64,000 bases of DNA, from the NCBI RefSeq assembly GCF_002998435.1, contig NZ_CP027231.1:3079001-3143000 (forward strand), given 5' to 3'. Positions within the stretch are counted from its first letter, which is position 1, and each line of letters starts with the position of its first letter. Of the stretch, positions 27,728 through 37,800 are shown piece after piece. The DNA comes from Bacteroides zoogleoformans. Its GTDB lineage: Bacteria; Bacteroidota; Bacteroidia; Bacteroidales; Bacteroidaceae. Both the position numbers and the translations under genes were made by a program. Below the pieces are notes generated by a model. The model worked only from the letters and a program-made list of their open reading frames with translations. It was not told the DNA's origin and searched no databases.

Positions 27728-29887
27728 TCAATATACTTTTCCCGCTATCGGATCATTATACCATGTAGGTTCTGCGGTGGCATTCTGGGCCCATGCTCCA
27801 AAGCCGGCATACGCTTCTGTGATGACAACCCGTTCTTTCGGCCACTTCCAGTTGCTGCTTGCTATGCAGATGCCGTAAGGCGCATCTCCGGGCTTGAAGT
27901 TGGCTGTGAAGCCGGGTATGTGTCGCTCGATGTTTCCTTCAGTGATGTAGAAGTCGCCATGCTCTTTCAATGTGAAATTGCTTTCCACTTCAATCGTTTC
28001 CGTCTTCTCGCTTCCGGTTGTCGTAGAGGTATTTACTAACGTACCTGCCGCTACTCCCATAGCTTCGTGCACATCGGCAAAGATAACCTTTTTCTGTCCG
28101 TTGTGGTTGAGACCTACTGACAGCTTCTTGGTTGCTCCGGCAGCTTTCAAGGTTACGTCTATCACTCGTTTCCCGTTCTTGTCGTAGGGCACAGATACGT
28201 AAAGCACTACGTCGTTGAAGTCATAATCACCCACCTCTTTCATCATATCCTCGAACGCATAAGCGTAGGTTGCCGGAGTGTCATTACCACCGCCGCCATT
28301 GTCGGGCTTGTTGTTGTAGCCGGGGTTACAGCCGGAAGACGGAATGCTGATATTGGCATTGTCGGCGCCGGTCAGTTGAGCGTCTCCTTCCATAATAATA
28401 TAAGGTACACTGCCGGAAAGGCCATTCTCGAAATGGTTGTTGCAAGCCACGTATAGTTTGCCATGATAGCCGATGGTATTCCCTTGTCCGGGTTTGTTTT
28501 GGACAGCTTTTCCAATTTTCAATACGGCGAAATCTTGGGCAGTAGCGTAGAATCCACCTAAATTGTAATTGTATGTGGCAGTACCTTTCACATAGAAGAA
28601 AGACTTACCTCCCATCACTACACTTGCATTGTCCATATACAAGCTGCCACATTCCGTATAAGCGCCTCCGTCCATATTGAAAGCATTGTTGGTCGTAGTA
28701 GATGAAGTACTTATTCTGAATTCTTCTTCAACGTACAATTTGCAAGCGTTCAGCAGGTTGGAACTTGATGCGTTGATCTCCATCGTCTTGGTCTTGAAGT
28801 TACCCTGATTCTCCCATTTTTGATTAGTGCTACTTAAATGAGACTTTCCTGATATTGTGACCGTGCTGCTATTGTAGAAAGAACTGGAACCCTGTGTCTC
28901 GAACGAAAGAGCAGTCATGGCTCCTTCGTTTACAAGGAGGGAGTTTGTATTGGCTACAGTTACGGCATTTGTGACAGTAAGTGTACCCTTGTTGTAAACG
29001 TAGCCGCTTCCTGCTACATCCAATTTTTCGGTTTCTATCGTACCGGCATTATAGATTTTCGAATTAGACGCTTGTAATTGTCCATTTTTAAGGATGAATT
29101 TAGCACCTTCTCCAACGCTGATTACAGAACCGGATTGTCCTAATGAATATCCGGAAGAAGTCAAAGTCAATGTAGCTCCGGGAAGTACAAAAAGTTTGGA
29201 ATTCTGTCCGATATATAGAGAACTTAATGTTACGTTTTCTGTGACGTACATGTTAACATCCTTACCCCAATCGTTGATGGAGCTTACGGATGCCTTGATC
29301 TCATAATTCCCACTTGTTCCGATTTGTCCGGTTGTCTGTTGTAAACTCAATTGTTTTACAGCTTCTTTTGTCGGAAATTGAGAAGCATCCGGTGCCGTGA
29401 AGTTGACAACTTTAGCCGCGGCTCTTGTTCTAACCGCACCGACGATATTGTTCTTTCCCCCGAAAGAAGCCGTCATTTTGTTGTTTTCAATCCAAACGAC
29501 CTTAACCGAGCTATACCCCTTGCTGTCTACCTTCATCACATAGACATACGGCAATGCGGCCGGAATATCGAACTCGAAGCTTGCTGTATTTTCATTTTTC
29601 ACCGTGGTTGTGGCAAGCAGTGCGGCTTTACTGTTTTTGTTGTATGGATTGGCCGTATATACTTTAATGGTGTAAACTTCACCGGCTGTTTCGTTTACTG
29701 ATACGCTCGCTTTGCAAACCGAACTTGTTTCCCAAGTCTGGTTGGGGTCAATGTCCTTTACGGGAAAAGCTTTCTTTGCCTGTTCCTTAATGGCATCAGG
29801 ATTGTAAACATCGTTTGATGACTCACATCCTGCAAATGTGAAAATTCCTCCGATGGCTAATATCGGCAGAATGTGGGAAATTTTCAT
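27728..29887 (-). CDS. LruC-domain (DUF4842) surface lipoprotein
   Basis: A lipoprotein of about 719 residues. The start at 29887 gives the signal MKISHILPILAIGGIFTFAGC with acylated Cys21 (a start five codons earlier is possible). After the N-terminal region (KAFPVKDIDPNQTWETSSV) comes a long Ser/Thr/Asn-rich stretch of short beta-strands resembling a right-handed beta-helix (repeated N-KG-TV, GAKFILKNGQL). The C-terminal domain has YAYAFEDMMKEVGDYDFNDVVLYV, the D-x-D-x-NDVV calcium-site-like core of LruC/DUF4842 proteins. This type is common in Bacteroides and is presumed surface exposed; its ligand is unknown. The gene stands alone, with its own terminator and an array of 11-bp repeats upstream. 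Confidence 0.85.
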   Translation of the reverse strand: MKISHILPILAIGGIFTFAGCESSNDVYNPDAIKEQAKKAFPVKDIDPNQTWETSSVCKASVSVNETAGEVYTIKVYTANPYNKNSKAALLATTTVKNENTASFEFDIPAALPYVYVMKVDSKGYSSVKVVWIENNKMTASFGGKNNIVGAVRTRAAAKVVNFTAPDASQFPTKEAVKQLSLQQTTGQIGTSGNYEIKASVSSINDWGKDVNMYVTENVTLSSLYIGQNSKLFVLPGATLTLTSSGYSLGQSGSVISVGEGAKFILKNGQLQASNSKIYNAGTIETEKLDVAGSGYVYNKGTLTVTNAVTVANTNSLLVNEGAMTALSFETQGSSSFYNSSTVTISGKSHLSSTNQKWENQGNFKTKTMEINASSSNLLNACKLYVEEEFRISTSSTTTNNAFNMDGGAYTECGSLYMDNASVVMGGKSFFYVKGTATYNYNLGGFYATAQDFAVLKIGKAVQNKPGQGNTIGYHGKLYVACNNHFENGLSGSVPYIIMEGDAQLTGADNANISIPSSGCNPGYNNKPDNGGGGNDTPATYAYAFEDMMKEVGDYDFNDVVLYVSVPYDKNGKRVIDVTLKAAGATKKLSVGLNHNGQKKVIFADVHEAMGVAAGTLVNTSTTTGSEKTETIEVESNFTLKEHGDFYITEGNIERHIPGFTANFKPGDAPYGICIASSNWKWPKERVVITEAYAGFGAWAQNATAEPTWYNDPIAGKVY

Positions 29888-29973
29888 CTTTTTACTTCTC
29901 ATAATGTTTCTATTGTATAAAATAATGTTGCGTTAAATAACTTTTCCGCTCTTTATGGGCGATCTTTTCGCTG

Positions 29974-29981
29974 CAAATATA
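29974..29981 (-). promoter_or_regulatory. Probable -7 box of the LruC gene
   Basis: TATATTTG on the minus strand, about 87 nt before the start codon. The best upstream TTTG (30005-30008) is 23 nt away, slightly longer than the usual 19-21, so this is tentative. It places the 11-bp repeat array directly upstream of the promoter. Confidence 0.4.
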
Positions 29982-30040
29982 CGAAATATATCCGTTATGT
30001 GAATCAAATAATCAACTTTATTTTTCACATCATCAACATT

Positions 30041-30128
30041 CTCCGTATTTCCTCCGTATTTCCTCCGCATCAGCTCCGCATATCCTCCGTATCAGCTCCG
30101 TATCAACTCCGTATAACCTCCGCATCTA
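30041..30128 (+). repeat. Array A of 11-bp tandem repeats (CTCCGYATNNN), eight units
   Basis: Units begin at 30041, 30052, 30063, 30074, 30085, 30096, 30107 and 30118, exactly 11 bp apart. The core CTCCGTAT or CTCCGCAT is followed by three variable bases. The last unit runs into the near-palindrome CATCTATAGATACGG, and TTGACACG and CAGACACGA motifs lie just beyond it. The array sits between the divergent LruC and GSCFA genes. An inverted copy with the same period and flank occurs at 56.9-57.0 kb. Confidence 0.95.
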
Positions 30129-30262
30129 TAGATACGGACTTGGCAAGGACTTGACACGGGGCAGACACGAATCGGGTGACCGTTCGAGGATATTTCACCG
30201 TATTAATTTTTTTGTGGAAGAATGGTTCGGTAGGATGAATCTTTTTTTCTAATTTTGTGTGC

Positions 30263-31282
30263 ATGGAAGCGAAAAGTAAACTTGAAACGGCTAATTTTTA
30301 TACAGCAACCGACATTCCCGATAATCTGCCTCGCCTGACACAGGCCGACCGTTTGGTGTTGCTCGGCTCTTGTTTTGCCACCAACATGGGGACGAGGCTT
30401 CAGGATGCCAAATTCCATTGCGAGGTCAATCCTTATGGCGTACTTTATAATCCGCTTTCAATCTCTGCCGCTTTGCGTGAGATGCTAAGCGAGAAAGAAT
30501 ATGTGGAAGAAGACTTGTTTCAAAGTCGTGGACTTTGGCATAGCGCCATGCATCACGGCATGTTCTCGGCGGAAAAAGCGGAAGATGTGCTGGAGGCCAT
30601 TAACCGACGCTTGAGGAGTGCACGCAGGATGTTGAAGAACGGACTGGACTGCCTGCTCATTACTTTCGGTACCGCCCGGGTGTACGAAGAGAAGAAGACA
30701 GGCCGGGTGGTGGGCAATTGTCACAAACTGCCCGAAAGGGAGTTCATCCGCAGGAAACTCTCTGTGGATGAAATTGTGGCGGATTATACCTCCTTATTGT
30801 CCGGGATGTGGATGAGCAGCCCGGGCATGAAAGTAGTGTTTACCGTCAGCCCCATACGCCATGTGCGCGATGGTATGCATGCCAACCGCCTAAGTAAGGC
30901 GACGTTGCTGTTGGCTGTCGATGCTTTGCAAAATGCTTTTCCGGAGAAGGTCTGTTACTTTCCGGCTTATGAGTTGCTGCTCGACGAATTGCGCGACTAT
31001 CGTTTCTATGCCGAAGACATGGTACATCCGTCCGAAGTGGCTGTGCGTTATATTTGGGAACGTTTCTCGCGGGCCTGTTTCACCGCAGAAGCATTGCAAA
31101 TAATGGAAGAATGTGAGAATATACGTAAGTCGTTGTCCCATAAGCCATTCTACCCATCATCCGATGAGTATAAGCGTTTTTTAGGACAAATCGTGTTAAA
31201 AATAGACCAACTTAACGGAAAATATCCGTACTTAGATTTTCAAAAAGAGAGGGAGATATGTCATACTCGATTGAAAGCATAA
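30263..31282 (+). CDS. GSCFA-domain protein
   Basis: A protein of about 339 residues starting at the ATG at 30263. It contains the eponymous motif LLGSCFATNMG near residue 35, followed by NPYGVLYNPLSI and later FTVSPIRHVRDGM and YFAEDMVHPSEVAV. This order of blocks (Ser in GS, Asn in NP, His near the end) matches an SGNH-like esterase fold, so hydrolase activity is likely though unproven. No signal peptide. A TAATTTTG box at 30250-30257 is a good -7 element, which would give a very short leader. Its 3' end overlaps murF-alr by 25 bp, so the two are coupled. Confidence 0.88.
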   Translation: MEAKSKLETANFYTATDIPDNLPRLTQADRLVLLGSCFATNMGTRLQDAKFHCEVNPYGVLYNPLSISAALREMLSEKEYVEEDLFQSRGLWHSAMHHGMFSAEKAEDVLEAINRRLRSARRMLKNGLDCLLITFGTARVYEEKKTGRVVGNCHKLPEREFIRRKLSVDEIVADYTSLLSGMWMSSPGMKVVFTVSPIRHVRDGMHANRLSKATLLLAVDALQNAFPEKVCYFPAYELLLDELRDYRFYAEDMVHPSEVAVRYIWERFSRACFTAEALQIMEECENIRKSLSHKPFYPSSDEYKRFLGQIVLKIDQLNGKYPYLDFQKEREICHTRLKA

Positions 31283-33738
31283 CCGAAAGCATCGGTGCGC
31301 GGCGTGTGGGGAATGCGCCGGCCGCCATAGACTGGCTGCTTACCGACAGCCGTTCCTTGAATTTCCCCGAAGAAACACTATTCTTTGCGCTGACTACGAA
31401 ACGGAACGACGGCGCCCGTTATGTCGCGGACTTGTATGCCCGTGGGGTGCGTAATTTCGTCATCGGAGAAAGCAGCTTTGAACAAATAGGAGAAGACCGG
31501 CCGGCAGATGCCAACTTCTTGGTGGTCTCCAACCCATTGAAAGCATTGCAAAAGCTGGCGGAACGACACCGGAGCCGCTTCCGCATTCCCGTCGTCGGCA
31601 TCACCGGAAGTAACGGCAAGACCATTGTAAAAGAATGGCTGCATCAGTTGCTCAGTCCCGAACGCGCCATTGTGCGCTCGCCCCGCAGCTACAATTCCCA
31701 GATAGGGGTACCCTTGTCCGTATGGCAGATGAACGAGCAGTCGGAGCTTGCCATCTTCGAGGCCGGCATATCCGAACCGGGAGAAATGCGCACGTTGCAA
31801 AACATCATCAGACCCACCATCGGCATCCTGACCAATATAGGAGGCGCTCATCAAGAGAACTTTTTCTCTTTGCAGGAGAAGTGTATGGAGAAACTACAGC
31901 TTTTCAAAGATTGCGATGTGGTGATTTATAATGGGGATGACGAGTTCATCAGCAACTGTGTGGCCAGGTCCATGCTGTCTGCGCGTGAGATTGCATGGAG
32001 CCGGAAAGACATGGAGCGCCCCCTCTATATAAGCATGGTGGAAAAGCGGGAAAACTGCACCGTCATCTCTTACCGCTATCTGGACATGGACAATACGTTT
32101 ACATTGCCGTTTATCGATGATGCCGCCATTGAGAATTCGCTGAACTGCCTGGCGGCCTGTCTTTATCTGATGCTTCCCGCCGAACTGATAACGGAGCGTA
32201 TGGCGAAATTGGAGCCCGTGGCCATGCGTCTGGAGGTGAAGGAGGGGAAGAACAACTGCCTGCTGATTAACGATAGCTACAATTCAGACCTCGGCTCGCT
32301 GGACATTGCCCTCGATTTCCTTTACCGCCGCTCGCTTTCCAAAGGCTTGAAACGAACGTTGATTCTTTCTGATATCCTGGAGACCGGGCAGAACGCCTCC
32401 ACCCTTTACCGGCAGGTGGCGCAGCTGGTCGGCAGCCGGGGCATCGAACGCATCATCGGCGTGGGCAGCGAGATATCTTCGTGTGCCGCTCGTTTTAGCA
32501 TGGAGAAAGCCTTTTATCCCGACACGGCCACGCTGATGAGTGTGATTGCGCAGGGCGAACTGCCTCTTGAGAATGAGATAATCTTGATAAAGGGCGCGCG
32601 CAAGTTCGGCTTTGACGCCTTGACGGAAATGCTCGAGAAGAAAGTGCACGAGACGATACTGGAGGTCAATCTTGGTGCCATGATAGCCAATCTGAACCAT
32701 TACCGCGGCAAGCTGAAGCCCGAAACCAAAATGGTGTGTATGGTGAAAGCTTCGGCCTATGGCGCCGGGTCTTACGAAATAGCCAAGACGTTGCAAGAGC
32801 ATCGTGTGGATTACCTTGCCGTGGCGGTGGCCGATGAAGGTTCGGAACTGCGTAAGGCAGGCATCACGGCCAACATCATCATCATGAATCCGGAAATGAC
32901 CGCTTTCAAGACCATGTTCGACCATAAGCTGGAGCCCGAGGTGTATAGCTTCCATCTGCTGGACGCATTGATAAAGGAGGCGGAGAAAGAAGGCATAACC
33001 CATTTCCCGGTTCACATCAAGCTGGACACGGGGATGCACCGGTTGGGCTTCGCTCCGTCGGATATCCCCCGGCTGATTGAAAGACTGAAAGGGCAGAACG
33101 CCGTCATTGCCCGTTCCGTTTTCTCCCATCTTGTAGGGAGCGACTCGCCGCAGTTCGACGCCTTCACGCGCCGGCAGATCGAGACCTTCGAGTCGGCTTC
33201 GGCCTGCCTGCAGGAAGCCTTCCCGCATAAGATACTCCGGCACATCTGCAATTCGGCCGGCATCGAACGCTTCCCCGGAGCGCAGTTCGACATGGTGCGT
33301 CTGGGCATCGGCCTCTATGGCATCAGCCCCATCGATAACTCCATCCTGAACAATGTCAGCACGCTCAAGACTACCATCCTGCAGATACGCGAGGTGGCCC
33401 GGGAAGACACCGTGGGCTATAGCCGGAAAGGGCGCCTGACGCGTCCGTCGCGCATCGCTGCCATCCCCATCGGTTACGCCGACGGCCTGAACCGCCATTT
33501 GGGCAACGGCAATGCCTATTGCCTGGTGAACGGCAAGCGGGCGGCGTATGTGGGCAATATCTGCATGGATGTCTGCATGATTGACGTGACCGACATCGAC
33601 TGTAAGGAGGGCGACAGCGTGGAAGTCTTCGGCGACCGCCTGCCGATAACGGTCCTCTCGGACGTGCTCGGCACCATTCCTTATGAAGTGCTGACCGGTG
33701 TTTCCACACGGGTGAAGAGAGTCTATTACCAAGATTAA
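31258..33738 (+). CDS. murF-alr: Bifunctional UDP-MurNAc-tripeptide:D-Ala-D-Ala ligase / alanine racemase
   Basis: An 826-residue fusion enzyme for peptidoglycan precursor synthesis. The N-terminal MurF half has the Mur-ligase P-loop in VVGITGSNGKT (residues 113-122), SYNSQIGVPLSV and the ligase signature LLINDSYNSDLGSLDIAL. The C-terminal racemase half starts near HETILEVNLGAMIANLNHY and has the PLP lysine Lys497 in MVKASAYGAG. It ends with YSRKGRLTRPSRIAAIPIGYADG and NICMDVCMIDVTD. It supplies D-Ala and adds D-Ala-D-Ala in one polypeptide. This fusion is a known Bacteroidota arrangement. Start ATG at 31258, inside the end of the GSCFA gene. Confidence 0.95.
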   Translation: MSYSIESITESIGARRVGNAPAAIDWLLTDSRSLNFPEETLFFALTTKRNDGARYVADLYARGVRNFVIGESSFEQIGEDRPADANFLVVSNPLKALQKLAERHRSRFRIPVVGITGSNGKTIVKEWLHQLLSPERAIVRSPRSYNSQIGVPLSVWQMNEQSELAIFEAGISEPGEMRTLQNIIRPTIGILTNIGGAHQENFFSLQEKCMEKLQLFKDCDVVIYNGDDEFISNCVARSMLSAREIAWSRKDMERPLYISMVEKRENCTVISYRYLDMDNTFTLPFIDDAAIENSLNCLAACLYLMLPAELITERMAKLEPVAMRLEVKEGKNNCLLINDSYNSDLGSLDIALDFLYRRSLSKGLKRTLILSDILETGQNASTLYRQVAQLVGSRGIERIIGVGSEISSCAARFSMEKAFYPDTATLMSVIAQGELPLENEIILIKGARKFGFDALTEMLEKKVHETILEVNLGAMIANLNHYRGKLKPETKMVCMVKASAYGAGSYEIAKTLQEHRVDYLAVAVADEGSELRKAGITANIIIMNPEMTAFKTMFDHKLEPEVYSFHLLDALIKEAEKEGITHFPVHIKLDTGMHRLGFAPSDIPRLIERLKGQNAVIARSVFSHLVGSDSPQFDAFTRRQIETFESASACLQEAFPHKILRHICNSAGIERFPGAQFDMVRLGIGLYGISPIDNSILNNVSTLKTTILQIREVAREDTVGYSRKGRLTRPSRIAAIPIGYADGLNRHLGNGNAYCLVNGKRAAYVGNICMDVCMIDVTDIDCKEGDSVEVFGDRLPITVLSDVLGTIPYEVLTGVSTRVKRVYYQD

Positions 33739-33772
33739 GAAACCGTTTCGAAGGAACATCGGGAGGACGTTT

Positions 33773-33804
33773 GTTGCCGAAAACCATATTAAATTTTATC
33801 TTTG
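33773..33804 (+). promoter_or_regulatory. Bacteroidota-type promoter for tatA-tatC
   Basis: GTTG ending at 33776, 20 nt, then TATCTTTG at 33797-33804. The expected start of transcription, near 33811, is about 18 nt before the tatA ATG. Confidence 0.6.
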
Positions 33805-33828
33805 CATCAAATTAAAATCAATACAGTT

Positions 33829-34047
33829 ATGACGAACTTTCTTTTATTGGGCCTTCTGCCCAGCGGCTCCGAGTGGATTATCATCGCGTTGGTCATTCTG
33901 CTGCTCTTTGGCGGCAAAAAGATTCCGGAACTGATGCGCGGCCTGGGCAAAGGAGTGAAAAGCTTCAAGGACGGTGTGAACGAGGCGAAAGAGGAAATCA
34001 ATAAGGCCAAGGAAGATTTGGACAAACCGGCGGAGGAGAAAAAGTAA
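33829..34047 (+). CDS. tatA: Sec-independent translocase subunit TatA
   Basis: A 72-residue membrane protein. I chose the ATG at 33829 because it gives the normal TatA layout: short N-terminus, one transmembrane helix ([23 protein letters not shown]) with the FGGKKIPEL hinge, then an amphipathic helix ([16 protein letters not shown]) and an acidic/basic tail. It forms the protein-conducting oligomer that moves folded proteins with TatC, whose gene follows after 13 bp. Confidence 0.95.
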   Translation: MTNFLLLGLLPSGSEWIIIALVILLLFGGKKIPELMRGLGKGVKSFKDGVNEAKEEINKAKEDLDKPAEEKK

Positions 34048-34060
34048 TCTGTACATCTAC

Positions 34061-34867
34061 ATGGCGGAAAAAGAACTGACGTTTTGGGATCATCTGGACG
34101 AGCTGCGCCGTGTGCTGTTCCGTGTGCTCGGCGTATGGTTCGTATTGGCGGTGGTTTACTTCATTTTCATGCCCTATCTGTTCGATAAGGTGATACTGGC
34201 CCCTTGCCACAGCGATTTTGTCTTCTACGACTTGTTGCGCCGTATAGGGGGAGCGTTGAACTTGCGGGATGAATTCTTCACGCAGGAGTTTCACGTGAAG
34301 CTCATCAACATCAATCTTGCCGCACCGTTCTTTGTGCACATGTCTACCGCCTTCTGGATGTCGGTGGTGACGGCCGCTCCTTATCTTTTCTATGAAATAT
34401 GGCGCTTTGTCAGCCCCGCCCTTTATCCCAACGAGCGCAGGGGGGTGAAAAAGGCGTTGTTCATCGGCACGGTGATGTTCTTTGTCGGTGTGCTGCTGGG
34501 CTATTTCATGGTCTATCCGCTGACTTTGCGTTTCCTCTCCACCTATCAGTTGAGCGCGGCCATCGAGAATCAGATATCCTTAAATTCGTATATCGATAAC
34601 TTCATGATGCTGGTGCTTTGCATGGGGCTGGCGTTTGAATTGCCGTTGCTGACGTGGCTGCTTTCTCTGCTGGGGTTGGTGCACAAGACGTTTTTGCGGA
34701 AATACCGCCGGCATGCCGTTGTCATCATTGTGATTGCGGCGGCCGTCATCACTCCCACGGGCGATCCCTTCACCTTGTCCGTGGTGGCCATCCCGCTCTA
34801 CCTGCTCTATGAACTGAGTATCCTGATGATAAAAGACAAAAAAGAACCTTGCGCTCATGAAGAATGA
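34061..34867 (+). CDS. tatC: Sec-independent translocase subunit TatC
   Basis: A 268-residue inner-membrane receptor of the Tat system with six predicted membrane segments. The N-terminal signature FWDHLDELRRVLFRVLGVW holds the conserved HLxELR, and the first periplasmic-loop region follows. Later FVSPALYPNERRGVKK matches the F-x-x-PGL-x-x-x-E-R/K region of TatC. The final helices include VIITPTGDPFT, close to the family ITPPDPFSQ-type motif. The last 11 bp overlap the next gene. Confidence 0.95.
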   Translation: MAEKELTFWDHLDELRRVLFRVLGVWFVLAVVYFIFMPYLFDKVILAPCHSDFVFYDLLRRIGGALNLRDEFFTQEFHVKLININLAAPFFVHMSTAFWMSVVTAAPYLFYEIWRFVSPALYPNERRGVKKALFIGTVMFFVGVLLGYFMVYPLTLRFLSTYQLSAAIENQISLNSYIDNFMMLVLCMGLAFELPLLTWLLSLLGLVHKTFLRKYRRHAVVIIVIAAAVITPTGDPFTLSVVAIPLYLLYELSILMIKDKKEPCAHEE

Positions 34868-37800
34868 GGTAAGAGAGCATTATGAACTGCTGCTGGCCGT
34901 GTGTAGGGAAGAAACGCTTCCTCTGCATCTCTGCTATCGGCGCATGCGGGAGTTGCTGGAGCATTTGTGTCGCACGCAGATGGAAGATGGCAGCCTCCAG
35001 ATGACCGACCTTTCGGCCCGCATCAACTTCGTGGCATCGAAAGCGGGGCTTACCGTCGCGGAGCAGAACCGCCTCCATACGTTCCGGTTGACTTCGAATG
35101 CGGTGATGAATCGCCGGCTTGTCCCTCAACGGGAATCATTGCTGCGCGATGCCAAAACATTGGCTTTCTTCATCAAACGGCTGACGGGCGAAGACATCCC
35201 CGCCGGACTGTATCGTCTGTTGCCTCGGGCAGATGCGACCTATCGTGTGGAGCCCCCGGCCAAGCAACGGGTGAAGCGTATGCGCGTCTGTTTTCAGTAT
35301 TCGGACGAGGCTTATCTGTATGTATTGCCGGCAGACAGTGTGACGGATGAGCCGCTGCGCGTTCGCCGCAACCTGCCCGGAATCAACGAAGAGTTTGCCG
35401 AAACCTGCCGGCTTTTGTGGAGGCATGCGCAGCTCAACCTGCTGGATGTGGCAGTGGACGAGAACGGCATACTGACCCCTTCGTTTATCATATTGGAGCC
35501 CGATTATCTGATAGACATCAGTTCCCTGGCCGAATGCTTCAGGGAGTATGGCCATCATCCCGCCAACTATCTGCTGGCGCGCCTGCAATCGCCGGATAAC
35601 GCCCGTCCGCTCCTGCTGGGTAACATTGCCAACCTTTTTCTGGACGAATGGATTCATGCCAAAGAGACGCCCGACTATCAGGCATGTATGAAGAAAGCCT
35701 TCCGCACCTATCCCATCGAACTGGCTGCCTGTGCCGACTTGAACGACAAGGAAAAAGAAGCCGAATTCTTTGCCGACTGCAAGCGGCATTTTGAGAATAT
35801 CCGCCGAACCGTGACGGAAACCTTCCGCGCGCCGGGCTATGAGTTGGACCGGACGGATGCGGTGCTGGAACCTTCGTATATCTGCGAGGCGCTGGGCTTG
35901 CAGGGACGGCTGGACTACATGCAGCGCGACATGTCGTCTTTTATAGAAATGAAATCGGGCAAGGCGGACGAATATGCCATCCGCGGCAAGATAGAACCCA
36001 AAGAGAACAACAGAGTGCAGATGTTGCTTTATCAAGCCGTGCTGGAATATGCCATGGGGATGAATCACAGGCAGGTGAAAGCCTATCTGTTCTATACCCG
36101 CTATCCGTTGCTCTATCCGGCACGCCCGTCGTGGGCCATGCTGCGGCGCGTGATGGATGTGCGCAACCGGATTGTGGCCGCCGAATACGCCATTCAGTTG
36201 CATAACAGCCCGCACTACACGGCCGAACGCTTGAAGGATATCAATCCCGACACCTTGAACGAGCGCCGTCTGGACAATGCGCTCTGGAAACGTTTCCTCT
36301 CTCCCTCCATCGATGCCGTGGCACGGCAAATCCGTTCGCTTTCCCCTTTGGAACAAAGCTATTTCTATGCCCTCTATAATTTCATCACCAAAGAACTCTA
36401 TACGTCCAAGTCGGGCGATATCGACTATGAAGGACGTACGGGCGCTGCCTCGCTTTGGCTTTCCACGCTGGCAGAGAAAAGCGAAGCCGGAGAGATTCTG
36501 TTTGATTTGCTGATTCGGGAAAACCATGCGGCAGCTCCTCACAAGCCTTATTTGTCACTGTCACTGCCGTCCGTCACTCCCGCATATTCTCCGGCGGCAA
36601 GTCCCGGCGTTGGCGGAGATGACGGCCTCATGCCGGCCGTCGCTCCCGCGTCTTCTCCGGCGGCAAGGCTTGGCGTTGGCAGAGATGACAGCCTCATGCC
36701 GTCCGTCACTCCCGAGCCTTCTTCGGCGGCAAGTCCCGGCGTTGGCGGAGATGACGGCCCCATGCTGGCCGTCACTCCCGCGTCTTCTCCGGCGGCAAGT
36801 CCCGGCGTTGGCGGAAATGACGGCCCCATGCCGGCCGTCACTCCCGAGCCTTCTCCGGAGGCGACGAGCGGGACAGAGCGGGACGGATTTTCTGTACTGT
36901 CGGCACCGGTGCTTCCCAATTTCAGGCAAGGCGACGCGGTGGTGCTTTACGAACGGAATGCGGATACCGACAACGTGGCCAATAAGATGGTGTTTAAAGG
37001 TAATATAGAGTATATTGCCGATGATGAAGTGCGCATCCGTCTTCGGGTCACCCAGCAGAATGCGGGCGTGCTGCCTGCCGACAGCCGCTACGCCATCGAG
37101 CACGACCACATGGACACCTCGTCGCGGAGCATGTATCTGGGACTTTCCTCCTTCCTTTCCGCGACGCGGAGAAGGCGCGACCTGCTGCTGGGGCAGCGTA
37201 CGCCGGAATTCGACTCCTCTTTTAGCGCGGAAATTGCGGCGGCGCCGGATGATTTTTCACGGATTATATTGAAAGCCCGTGCCGCCCGCGATTATTTTCT
37301 GCTGGTGGGACCTCCGGGCACCGGGAAAACCTCTCGTGCGCTGCGTGGCATGGTAGAGGCCTTTTACAAAGAGGGCAAGCAGATTTTGTTGCTTTCGTAC
37401 ACCAACCGTGCCGTCGATGAAATAAGCAAGGCCTTGTCTGCCATCGTGCCGGCGATAGACTTTATCCGCATCGGCAGCGAATTCTCTTGCGCCGAGGCGT
37501 TCCGCCCCCATCTGATGGAGAATGTGCTCGAAACCTGCGTCACCCGTCGGCAAGTGCGGGAACGCATTGCCGGCTGTCACGTCTTTGTGGGCACGGTTGC
37601 CACACTCTCTGTCAAGACCGACCTTTTTCGGTTGAAAACGTTCGATGTGGCCATCGTGGACGAGGCGACCCAAATCTTGGAACCGCAACTTCTGGGACTG
37701 TTGTGTGCCCGTACTCCTGCCGGCGAGGATGCCATAGGCAAGTTCATCATGATAGGCGACCATAAACAGCTGCCGGCCGTGGTGTTGCAGCCGTCCGTGC

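Noticed and set aside
32284..33759. 491-codon open frame on the minus strand opposite murF-alr
   Set aside because: It mirrors codon bias of a well-supported GC-rich gene and shows no family motif, signal peptide or start context.
35136..36542. 468-codon open frame on the minus strand opposite the nuclease-helicase gene
   Set aside because: Shadow of the real gene in a GC-rich stretch; no recognisable domain.
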